Below are positions 10,031 to 18,589 of a stretch of DNA of 22,323 nt, in pieces; the first letter of the stretch is position 1, and each line of letters begins with the position of its first letter. Source of the DNA: Fragilaria crotonensis (taxonomy: Eukaryota; Bacillariophyta; Fragilariophyceae; Fragilariales; Fragilariaceae); NCBI GenBank assembly GCA_022925895.1, contig JAKSYS010000817.1, positions 1-22,323 of the forward strand. The letters are read 5' to 3'. Both the position numbers and the translations under genes were made by a program. The notes beneath the pieces were generated by a model. That model saw only the letters and a program-made list of their open reading frames with translations. It searched no databases and was not told the DNA's origin.

Positions 10031-11235
10031 TCGTAAGTATTTGATTGAGCCAAAGTACACAGAACCTTAGTCACCATTTCAAAACAAAGCCAAATTGGAA
10101 AGTTGATAATTTGAAAACTATGTTCCCAAGATTTCAAGACAAAACCCAATTGCTGAGGTGACTCTTGAACTATCTTGTCAATCTTTGTGTGAGACCCTGC
10201 TGATCTGCAAGAAAGATGCGTGTTGAAGAAGTCCACGGAAGAACTCCAGACATTTCACTCTACACTGTGCAGGGATGGTATGAGGTTGTATCTTACTTTG
10301 TTGACAACAATGACAATGAGCGGAAATTGGAATGCTGGCTAGGGCCAGCAGAAGAGTATGGTGGCGGGGACGCGGCATTTCTATTGCCAAAGTTGGCAAG
10401 ACCAATCGTGAGGAGTTCCTACTAGGCCGTGACATCTGACTAGCATGCGGATAGAAAGGATGAGATAGAGGAATTGCTGAGATTCATTGATTGATGACAA
10501 GATGACAAATAAGGAGGTAGCGGAGGAGCTCAGTGCTGACCATCAGCTTGCATTGGTTGACATTTTTTCCGTTCTGACGCTGACGATCATACCCCCGAAG
10601 CATTCGATCAATATTTAACAGCCGAGATTGTTTCCGATGGAGCGAGGAGGAGAATTCCTCCTATGCACCGCGAGGAGGACGAAAAGAGATAACAATGGAA
10701 ACAAGTCAATTGGATCGTCGAACCCAAACCCTTGTTGGATTACCGAGAGTACCTCGTTCGTTTTAAGGACGGGACAGAGGAAACCTATACGGCAAACTTG
10801 ATGACTGACTCTTGTTTTCACTAATAGATGACGAAGGTTAATGATTGCAGGTGATGCAAGAGATCATCGACGAAGAGCAAGATACTGTGTTTCAGGATGA
10901 GGATGTAAAATACTTGACAAGGCCGGTCCAAGACCGAAGAGAGCGACGAAGGGTAGATGTCTCCTTGTTGAATGGAAAGGGAGATCCACCACATCATGGG
11001 TGCCTTTAGTAGATCTACAGGACTCCTGCCCGGTCCAGGTAGCGGCCTGCGAGATTGGACGGATTGATGTCCTGGCTGATTCCCGTGTTGTTGATGTCAA
11101 GATATATGGTCTCGCCGGCGCGACAAGGACACGTGGAACAGGTCCTCTTCCATACTTTTGCATATTTAAAAACATCATCCGCGTTCAACAACGGTCTTTG
11201 ATGATACAATCCCAACCTTTCAAGGGGAATGGTTC

Positions 11236-11720
11236 ATGAAATGTGACTGGTCAGAGTTTTGCCCTGACCTATTGGAGGCACTACCCCAAAGCATGCCTAC
11301 ACCTCGTGGAAAGGAAGCATGTGTTGTGGACGCGGATTTTGCGGGTTGCAGAATGACCAGGCGGTCACTTCCGGGAGTCTTAACCTTAGTTAATTGGGTG
11401 CCGATCAAAGCGTCAACATATGGTTCAAAGGTGCCCGGGATGAGGTTGTCCATCGAGATGATAGAAGGATTGTGATATAAGTTGTGAATGATGGGAGTGC
11501 CGGTCACTGAAGTGTGTTCAGTGTTTTGTGACAACTCGGCAGTGGTTTTTACGAATTCCCGCACTGAGTCAATGCTCATAAAGAAACACACTGCAATCAA
11601 CTTTTACTAACTAAGGGAGGCCAGTCCTGCAGGGATGATAATACTCAGACAAATTTCAAAGAGCGGGTGGAAAACACACTCTGGTGACCCGGTAATCACT
11701 GTCGTAAACAGTAGGCTACT
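11236..11720 (+). pseudogene. Copia RNase H remnant
   Basis: One plus frame from 11236 reads through RNase H landmarks of copia elements: VVDADFAGCRMTRRS with the first Asp, PIKASTYGSKVPGMRLSIEM, then after two stops MMGVPVTEV, VFCDNSAVV, LIKKHTAINFY and LREASPAG. Three stops break the frame (TGA 11473-11475, another near 11485, TAA near 11608). The domain would cut RNA in RNA-DNA hybrids during reverse transcription, but it is dead as read. An open minus-strand frame over the same bases is a shadow. It directly follows the chromodomain-like segment, where a reverse transcriptase should lie. Confidence 0.7.
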
Positions 11721-11810
11721 ACCATCACAGGAGGGTTTAGTTAATGACGTAGCCGAGGCCTCTGTCACTATTGGGATGAAGTTCGAAATGTGATTCGACT
11801 CTGCTTAAGG

Positions 11811-11875
11811 GATTCCAGGAGGGGACTGCGGGGACTGTTCATACTACATTGTGCTGTACTGGTTCTAGACTTCTA
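11811..11875 (+). other. Candidate polypurine tract and start of copia 3' LTR
   Basis: After the RNase H remnant comes a purine-rich tract (AGGAGGGGACTGCGGGGAC, ending at 11835) followed by TGTTCATACTACATTG from 11836. A purine tract followed by TG is the usual junction at the start of a 3' LTR. No second LTR is in the window, so this is an inference. The DNA transposon interrupts the putative LTR after 11873. Confidence 0.4.
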
Positions 11876-11901
11876 CCGTAAATTGCGCCCATTAAGAGAT
11901 G
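11876..11901 (+). repeat. Left terminal inverted repeat of the DNA transposon
   Basis: It begins CCGTAAATTGCGCCCATT and ends AAGAGATG. It pairs with the right end at 14800-14825 in 25 of 26 positions; the mismatch is A here against the complement of G there. The TA duplication lies just outside. Confidence 0.9.
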
Positions 11902-11927
11902 CGGAATGTACATGAATCACTTTCAAA

Positions 11928-11941
11928 ATCTCTGAATCACC
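11928..11941 (+). repeat. Subterminal motif, left copy
   Basis: ATCTCTGAATCACC recurs in the same orientation near the right end as ATCTCTTAATCACC at 14718-14731 and 14784-14797. These direct, not inverted, copies 27 to 108 bases from the ends could be transposase-binding sites. Nearby ATGTAC words (about 11907, 11961 and 14752) are also repeated. Confidence 0.6.
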
Positions 11942-12123
11942 ACAAACTTTTAATTTTTGTATGTACATGATTCCCGACAGGAGGAGGAGTCAACGACTAC
12001 TATAGTACCTTGCAACACATGAAGATGAAATGGCGCGTTTGTTGCTCATACCACTACCTGGCGCTGTTTCATTGTTTCAACTCATGCCGCTTTCATTGTG
12101 GGCGCTACTACCTCAACAAAATC

Positions 12124-13610
12124 ATGGCTTCTGATAACGAAGATGACAATGTTGAGCCTATGAACGGAGAGGCACGTAAAAAGGGACAAAGAAGGTTCAC
12201 TATCCAGGAAAAGGCTTCAATTATCCTGACAGTGGCGCGTCTGATGGAGCAGCATGGCATGACGCTGCGCGAAGCGTGTGAGGACCTCAACATCAACTCT
12301 GGCATGCATTGGGCATGGACAAAAAGTATTGATGCAATGCTTGAGGAAGTCAAGAAGAACAACATCAAGGCAAAATGCATTGATCGCGGAAAGGACTCTT
12401 GTTTGACACAACACAAGCAAGAATTATTGCAGTTTATCTTCGAACTCCGCGAGCAAGGAATGGCGGTGTCAGTCCCTATGGTGTCAATAAAAGCTGCTCA
12501 AATTTCTGAGCAATTCCGCATGAAATCAATGGATGCACAATTTCACTCAGCCCGAAGGTTTATCCGTAGCCAGGGGCTCGTGTTTCGTCTTGGGACAATT
12601 GAATCACAACGTTCACCTGCAGAGGTTGCCTCCGAGGCCTTGGACTACATACAGAATGTTGCACATCCAAAGGCATCACAACATGGTGTCAGACATGAAG
12701 ATTTTATTCTAAACAAGGATCAGACACCGATTCCATTTACTTACAACCCAAAGAAAACCATTGAAATTATGGGAAGGCGCACAGTTCACATTCGAAAGTC
12801 ACCCGGTGATACGAAGCGCGCCACATTTGCAATGACTGTCACTGCTTCTGGTAAGGCTCTTATATTTAAGGGTGCTCGAAATGGCTGGATTGTACAATGT
12901 GAATTTCCATTGTATGAAACAGACATGATTTACTTGTGTTAGCAAAATGCTTGGATGGACGAGGAAGCAATGATTGGTTGGGTTGGCCACGTGCTTCGCC
13001 CTTACATTGAAACTGCGCCAGCTGGTGTTCTTCCTATTTTATTCTTGGATGCATTTCGCTGTCACATGATGGCATCAGTTGTCGGCAGAATCCAAGATTT
13101 CGGAGTTGAGGTTGAACACATCCTTGGGGGTGTACTTCGTTGTGCCAACCTGTCAACATCGGAGTGAACAAGCCCTTTAAGAACCGGATTAGACGACAGG
13201 AGTGGGAGGAGTGGATGATTGCAGAAGGATTAGCAAATGGTACGACATTGCCACCAACAAGACAGAACATAATTGAATGGACTCGGATTGCAATGGACAG
13301 CCTCCCCGCACAAATGATACAAAATGCTTGGAGGCATGGCCCTTACTCCTGGTTTCCATTAGCAGCAGCAGAACAACCACCGGAAGCGCAGCATGCTGCT
13401 GACGAGGAAGCAATACCTGCTGCTCTTGATGTACAAGCTGAACGCGAGGAAGACGAGGAAAGCAATACTGACAGCGTAGATATTCAATCCAATAGGTTTA
13501 TCGTTTTCAACAATTCCTTTGTTTCTAATAGTAACTACGGTTCTACTTATCTTGATATTAATAGCTATCGTCTTCAGCAACATAATCTTGATCATCACTA
13601 TCATCACTAA
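12124..13610 (+). pseudogene. pogo/CENP-B-like DDE transposase, broken
   Basis: This protein would bind the transposon ends and cut and rejoin DNA. I prefer the ATG at 12124 (MASDNEDD) over the in-frame ATG at 12019, because the intervening sequence is not like the family. An N-terminal helix-turn-helix (FTIQEKASIILTVARLMEQ...) and a CENP-B-type second DNA-binding region (LLQFIFELREQGMAVSVPM) precede the DDE catalytic domain. The first Asp is in NKDQTPIPF (12718-12720), the second in ILFLDAFRCHMM (13048-13050). The third position, in CQPVNIG, is Asn (AAC, 13155-13157) where the family has Asp (QPxD). There is an in-frame TAG at 12940-12942 and a one-base deletion at the G-run near 13126-13130, after which the frame continues to TAA 13608-13610. 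The tail is acidic. About 495 codons if joined. Confidence 0.85.
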
Positions 13611-14682
13611 AGCACGTGTACACCTTTGTTCAATTCCTTGTTGTGTATCGGACTTCTAAATCCTCCAATCGTACATTGCTTCTTCTTGTCCGGCAAACCA
13701 AATCTCTTCTTCCTCTTCACCGGCAGCTTCCTTGCTGTGGTGGTAGCTGGTGCTGGTGAGGACGTTTGATCACCAAGCACTTGTTCCTCTTCACCTGATC
13801 TTTTTCCCGAAGTGACTTTCTTCCGTCTGGTACTCTGTATGTTCCTTGTTGTAACAGTAGAAGCAGCAACGGAATCATTGTTTTTCTTCTGAAGAGTAGC
13901 ATTTTTCTGCGCCAATGCCACCTTCTCCACAAGAATACAATTGCTTTGTCTGGACGGCGTCAAATCATTCCTTTCCTTGACTTCTCTTCTTTTCTTTGAA
14001 CGCATTTGCATCCTTTGCAGGCGAAGGGGTGTGACACTGTTGTGGGGCAGGTGCACCAGTTGTTGTTGCGTTTGTAAAATCCTGCTGGCTGCACATGATT
14101 TTCATGCTGCTGTTGTGTCCTCATCGTCGTCGAGGAGTCAATGTTCGCGCCTCGTGGATCGTCGTCATCTGACACAAAAATGTCTTTGTCTCCTCCCAAA
14201 CGGGTGAGGAGCGCCATTTCTTCTGCACTGTCTTCCTCTCCTTTTGCAATTATAGCCAAGAAAGCGGTGGTGGCCTTAGACAAAAATCAGAGATAAGCGC
14301 TGCCAGACAACAGCCCATGTTGTGTTGCCACTTCTTTTGCTTGATTGATTGGACTGTCGCTCCCAGCAGAATACACCTCTGTGACTTGTGCCAAAACTCC
14401 ATCAAATGTTTTGGCGTGGGCAACAAAGTGACGCTGTAAGAATAGAATCCAACACAACGCTGGTCAATACCATCTGAAACATGGTATGCAGCAATCGTGG
14501 TTTCTTCTCTGCCAACACAGTTGAGAATTTGTACCTTCCTAAGCCTCAGAACAAGAACATCTTCGGCGACGAGGGTGCCACAAACCTCATGTTGATAACA
14601 CGCACGATCGACCGTTACTGTTGGCTTCAATGCCGACTATTTCAACGGTGATGCCAGTCGGGTGATGAATGCTTGCGCTCAT
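13607..14682 (-). pseudogene. Second gene of the DNA transposon, unknown function, frameshifted
   Basis: Coding text runs on the minus strand from a likely ATG at 14682-14680 (MSASIHHPTGITVEIVG). It changes frame near 14620, at a T-run near 14275-14280, and between 14060 and 13980, and stops at TAG 13609-13607. The joined product is about 355 residues. The N-terminal part is beta-rich (VAEDVLVLRLRKVQIL, TTIAAYHVSDGIDQRCVGF), then an acidic patch (DIFVSDDDDPRG), a Cys cluster (C-x-C-x9-C-x2-C in WCTCP...FACKGC), and a basic tail with nuclear-signal-like runs (PVKRKKRFG, DKKKQC). I do not know its function. Its place inside the inverted repeats says it travels with the transposase, perhaps as an accessory DNA-binding protein; that is inference. 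Confidence 0.6.
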
Positions 14683-14717
14683 GGTCAATGCGTGTTGTGT
14701 GTGGTTACACACTTAAT

Positions 14718-14797
14718 ATCTCTTAATCACCACAATATTGCGTTATTTAGGATGTACATAAGATTCCGTCAAATTCTGTCAAAATCTCTTAATCACC
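14718..14797 (+). repeat. Subterminal motif, two right copies
   Basis: ATCTCTTAATCACC occurs at 14718-14731 and 14784-14797. The first copy extends to ATCTCTTAATCACCACAA, matching the left copy, which also continues with ACAA. Confidence 0.6.
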
Positions 14798-14799
14798 TT

Positions 14800-14825
14800 C
14801 ATCTCTGAATGGGCGCAATTTACGG
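14800..14825 (-). repeat. Right terminal inverted repeat of the DNA transposon
   Basis: It is the inverted partner of 11876-11901: plus strand CATCTCTG at the inner side and AATGGGCGCAATTTACGG at the outer side, followed by TA at 14826-14827. Confidence 0.9.
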
Positions 14826-14827
14826 TA

Positions 14828-15382
14828 GTCTACTAGACGGAACAGTCTTCGGTGTGTCGTGAAGAAGGTCTCCTACTATTGACAGTACAACGGTAGCATG
14901 GATCATCGGTACAGTACAGGAGACAGGCAATGTCGTTCTCACTCTTTGATTCACTCTCCATATATCATATATGCATATCTGCTTCTCCATATGTTACAGA
15001 AGACTCTTGCTGACTATTGACATGCTTCCAATACAATTGTACTCCGAGTAGCTCTGTAGAGAAGAGACACACTCGTAGATTTTTGATGTCATTGCTTACG
15101 AACGCTTCGATACCGTACTTGTACCGGAGTATACAGAAGCGGTTTCGAATCATCTTTTTGAAGCACCACATACACAACGACGTCAATACATATCGACTTC
15201 ATCGACTGCCAGCTCAGATTGGGAAGACCTTCAGCACCGCAAGACTGACGGTAACGTTTGTTGAGAAGCCAAAAGGTCACGGTTCTAATTTACTGCGTCC
15301 TCATCAAGAATGTACACATCTCCGAAAAGGGGATCAACGTGACTTCCACATCTCCAAGAGCGGGATCAACGTGGCGTCCACA
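14828..15382. other. Region between the DNA transposon and the ATPase gene
   Basis: No gene is seen here; open frames on both strands are short. If the transposon interrupted the copia 3' LTR, the left part is the rest of that LTR. It contains an AT-rich TATA-like stretch (CATATATCATATATGCATA, about 14958-14976). The right part holds the 3' flank of the ATPase gene and the 32-bp repeat. I could not fix the LTR end. Confidence 0.4.
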
Positions 15383-15384
15383 TC
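15315..15384. repeat. 32-bp tandem repeat touching the ATPase stop codon
   Basis: Two units, 15315-15346 and 15347-15378, share CACATCTCC, GGGATCAACGTG and a final TC, with six differences. A third partial unit (CACATC, 15379-15384) overlaps the stop codon of the minus-strand gene at 15383-15385. Confidence 0.75.
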
Positions 15385-18300
15385 ATGCTGCCATCGCTCG
15401 TACGCTTGCTTCCTTCAGCCAATTATGCTTGGCAACGGATCCCCAATCATCACTGTACATCCACATGGCACGATTAAAATGTGGTCTTGCTTGGTCAAAC
15501 TCGCCGACATCAGCGAGATAAAATGCAAGTCGTTCGTTCGCCAGTCCTTCCATATGAAGCCATTTCCTTTCGGCCATAGTACGGATTGCTCGGTTGTACG
15601 AAACGGTAACGTCATCAGGCCTCGACCTCCGTTTCGACGCCAAATTGTGTGCCTCAAGAAAACACAGAAGTGGTTGGCAATTCGGCGACAGCTTCAGCTT
15701 TTCCATAGCCTTGTGGTATTTGCGTGCACTCTTCAAGTGACAACGCTCGCCTGTGCTGCGGTGGAGTTCATAACCAACGCTGGAGGCAAAAATACCACTG
15801 GTATACATTGAAGTGACTTCAGTGGAAGTATCATCAACAGCCGCCACTTCCTTGACTGCAGAAGCCGCCATCTCCAAAAACCCGAAGTGGTAGGCGAGCT
15901 GTAACTTGTGAAGCCAAAATATCCACAAAAATGATGTGTTGTTGGCCTCTCGAGCGAATTCGAGGTATTCAGTCTCATTGATCATCTCGCCATTCAATGC
16001 CAGCAAATCACTCCATGACGTCGGACGCATTCGAAGGTTGAGAACAAATTGAAAGACCGGCGAAACCCAGTGCAATAACGAGGAGTGCCCAAATTCGCGC
16101 GCTCGTCGGTAAGTAGGACGCTGGAAATCCTCGACAGTTGCCAGATTTTCTCCAATAAAGCATCGCTGCGAAACACTATTGAAGCAGGAATAGATTGCAT
16201 GCATCACATCACCAACTTCGAAGCCATCCTCTACAGCCCGATCGAATGATGGCCCCAGCATCTCGATTGGCTCACGCCAGTGCGATGCCAATCCCTCGCA
16301 GAGGACAAGTGTTGCACATGAAACCTCTTTACTTCTGACCTTTTCCAATATTGCCAAGGCCAAGTTTCCGATGCGATAGGCCTGCGCGTGGTTTCCCATA
16401 GCGACGTGCAATGTCGCGTACATCGCAAGTGCCGGAGGACTGAAAGGCGACAACCCTTGCGATAGGGTTAGCTCCACGGCAAGCAGTGCATAGAACGTCA
16501 GCTCCTTCGTTGCACTCTTTTGTCCGCAGTGGCAGCTGCCGTTGAATAGTAAGCGCACGGCAGCCTTTTGCAAGACATCGCAGACAGCAGGCATTGAAAG
16601 AATTTCGCGGTCAGTTTTGCTCCGCATCGCCTGCGTCACCTTCAAAAGTTTGAACAACACATGGCGGACCGATATCTTGGGAGGCACTTTTACTCCAAGA
16701 ATGTTGAGAGTACGGTTGACGGTTGCAATAGTCGCGTCAATATCGCTAGACGCGATGCGCGCCTCAACTTCAACGAGTAGTAAAACAACCTTCTCATCCA
16801 GTAGTTTACAATGCACCAATGCGTCCCCCAAAATGGTTGTGGAAGCGTCAAAGTTCCCAATAATCAACTCCACTTTAGCAAGAGACTCGGCTACTTCAAA
16901 TGCCAGATTATGATGATCCACCCACTTGGTTTCTGGATCGAGCAATTCGTGAGCGCGACGTAAAAAACCTGCTGCGTCAACAAAAGCAGATTTTTCTCTA
17001 CTGTACTTGGAAGCTTCAAGATTCAACTGGGCCATCTTGATCTTTTCTTGCGGGGAATCGACCTGCCCAATACCTTGGTTCAGGTGATTCGCTGCGGCGT
17101 AAAGGGACTCGGGGTCTCCGCGAAGCAAGAACCATTCTCCAATCAATCTATGTAGTCTCGCCTGTTCTTTGTCCGACATCATCGATTGAAAACATGACAG
17201 TATTTTGTCGTGTCCAAATCGATACCCCTCCTTTGTCCGCTCAAGAAGCCCTTCGTCTACACCTGCGGCTAGGGACCTGCAAACATTTTCTGAAATCGAT
17301 GATGTGGAATCATCTGCTACAGCACATTCAACGGTGGGAGTACCAAGGAATGCAGAAGTGGAACAAAGTCCATGGAGGACGCTCTCGTCAAACGAAAATC
17401 CCAACAACGATGCAATCTTGCAGGCTTCTTGCACTTTCGAGTCCAATCTCGCCGCTTTGAGAGCAAGCAGCCCGGCGACGCTGTCAGAAACCTGGATTCG
17501 TTCACGGATTTCATCAGTGTTAAAACTCCACGAAAACCTTCTCGCTTTGCGTTGGATTGACATCAAACCTTCCTCCTTTACGTGTTCCATGAGGCGGAGC
17601 ACATGGAACGGGTTACCCGCAGTCTTGTGCCACACAACGTCAGACAAAGCGTGTACCTCCGCCGAGTTGGATCCCAGTGAGGCTGATAGCAGGTGATAGA
17701 CAGCGGTCCGGTCCAAGCATTCAACCTGTAGATCAATGACACGGTTCTTCACCTCGTTAGGGCGAAATAAAAACTCTACGTTTTCAGCATCTTCGTCGCG
17801 ATACGAAAAAATCAACAATGCGTTCCTCAATGCAGAGTTCTGTAAGAGCATTGTGATAAGATGCATGGATCCTTCATCCATCCATTGAAGATCATCGATG
17901 AACATGACGATTGGGTGCTTCGGTGAAGTCAAGGCGTAGAGAAAATGCATGACTGCGACCTTGAACTTGGTGTATGTGAATTCATTTTTTTTGGATCAAC
18001 GTCATCATCTTGGATCTCCAACTCTCCCGTGACACCTGATAGATTGGTAATCACCCTTGAGAGAACACTGCAGTTCGGTCCCAGTGCTTTACGAATCTCA
18101 TTTCTTCGATTGTCATCAAAGTCAGGTGATTGACTAACAAGATCGCAGAGATCAGAAAGGGCAGTCATGATTGCGGAGTATGGTTCCTTCACCCCTGTGT
18201 TCTGGAAAAACTTTCCGCTGCAAAAGTAGCCACGACTATCGCAAACAGTTTCTCTCAAATTCTCGACCAACGTCGTCTTGCCTACTCCGCTGACCCCGTG

Positions 18301-18543
18301 GACAAGCACGACAGCTGAGCTATTCGAAAGGATGACTTGTTCGTAGGCTTTAAGAAGTTGGAGATTCTCACGAGTTCGGCCGCAGACCACTGGGGTGGAC
18401 AAATTTTGTGCCCATAGGTTTCCCTCGTCCTCTGATGATGAGAGCAAGCTCACGGTGTTGGAACCGTCATAGTGGGCGTCGATGTCCACAGTGTAGTCAG
18501 CTCTGATCATCTCGTCGTTGCAGGTTGTTTTTGTTGAGAACAT
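15383..18543 (-). CDS. Large AAA_16-type signalling ATPase with TPR-like C-terminus, one frameshift at A8
   Basis: The first open frame runs from 18591, but its first ATG is at 18543-18541; an in-frame TAA at 18609-18607 lies upstream. It carries a leader, then CGRTRENLQLLKAY and Walker A GVSGVGKTTL (residues 83-92 from the ATG, near 18297-18268). At eight A (plus-strand T8, 17985-17992) the text moves by one base into a frame open to TGA 15385-15383. That frame gives Walker B PIVMFIDDLQWMDE (near 17914-17873), IFSYRDED and the AAA_16/STAND-like HKTAGNPFHVLRLMEH. About 600 residues of paired helices resembling tetratricopeptide repeats follow. The product would be about 1053 residues. Such predicted ATPases act as signal-sensing switches, often fused to kinase or cyclase domains; none is visible here. 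There is no signal peptide, so it is likely cytosolic. The frameshift may be a sequencing error, a real mutation, or slippage. Confidence 0.8.
17985..17992 (-). other. A8 slippery run at the frame junction of the ATPase gene
   Basis: On the gene strand the sequence is CC followed by eight A and TG. Upstream text ends ...DDDVDPKK and downstream text begins NEFTYTKFKVAVMHF after a -1 shift. The run contains A AAA AAA, which fits the X XXY YYZ pattern of -1 frameshift sites. Nine A would restore the frame. Confidence 0.7.
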
Positions 18544-18589
18544 ATCGAATGACCTAACAAGGTTTTGTGGGTGCTCTGCGATGACTGAC

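Larger units (their letters stand above)
9600..11835 (+). mobile_element. Decayed Ty1/copia retrotransposon internal region, reverse transcriptase missing
   Basis: Short coding runs in shifting plus frames follow the pol order of a copia element. Integrase: YTDIVMEPL (first Asp at 9662-9664), NGRGYVNAYLTEHKNKS, ALDNFIKKVG and CDN (9836-9844; again at 9981-9989), EWKKMIRKY, TEP(stop)SPFQNKAKLE near 10062-10106. Post-integrase: GRTPDIS, GWYEVVSYF, LECWLGPAEEY (10216-10420), then LDYREYLVRFKDG, LFSLIDDEG and EIIDEEQDTVFQDED (10735-10905). A chromodomain-like piece VEWKGRSTTSWVPLVDLQD starts at 10967. RNase H follows at 11236-11720. Stops and indels are frequent. The sequence goes from the chromodomain-like part straight to RNase H within about 100 bases, so the whole reverse transcriptase is absent. 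The module order matches diatom copia elements as I know them. Confidence 0.7.
11876..14825 (+). mobile_element. Tc1/mariner-pogo type DNA transposon with two genes, 2950 bp
   Basis: The ends are 26-bp inverted repeats with one mismatch, flanked on both sides by TA (11874-11875 and 14826-14827). TA is the target duplication of the Tc1/mariner/pogo superfamily. Inside are a DDE transposase on plus (12124-13610) and a second gene on minus (14682-13607), pointing at each other. The element is therefore structurally complete. The transposase carries a stop, a frameshift and a changed catalytic residue, so this copy is probably not autonomous. Its insertion lies in what appears to be the 3' LTR of the older copia remnant. 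Confidence 0.85.

Noticed and set aside
11220-11600. 126-codon open frame on minus
   Set aside because: The plus strand of the same bases reads as copia RNase H (VVDADFAGC, VFCDNSAVV), so the minus frame is a shadow.
15017-15811. 264-codon open frame on plus
   Set aside because: Its right half is antisense to the ATPase gene and its left half crosses non-coding DNA; composition (many Cys, His, Arg) is not protein-like.
17950-18020. Spliceosomal intron joining the two ATPase frames
   Set aside because: Only a one-base shift is needed and the coding text is continuous on both sides, so no intron is required.
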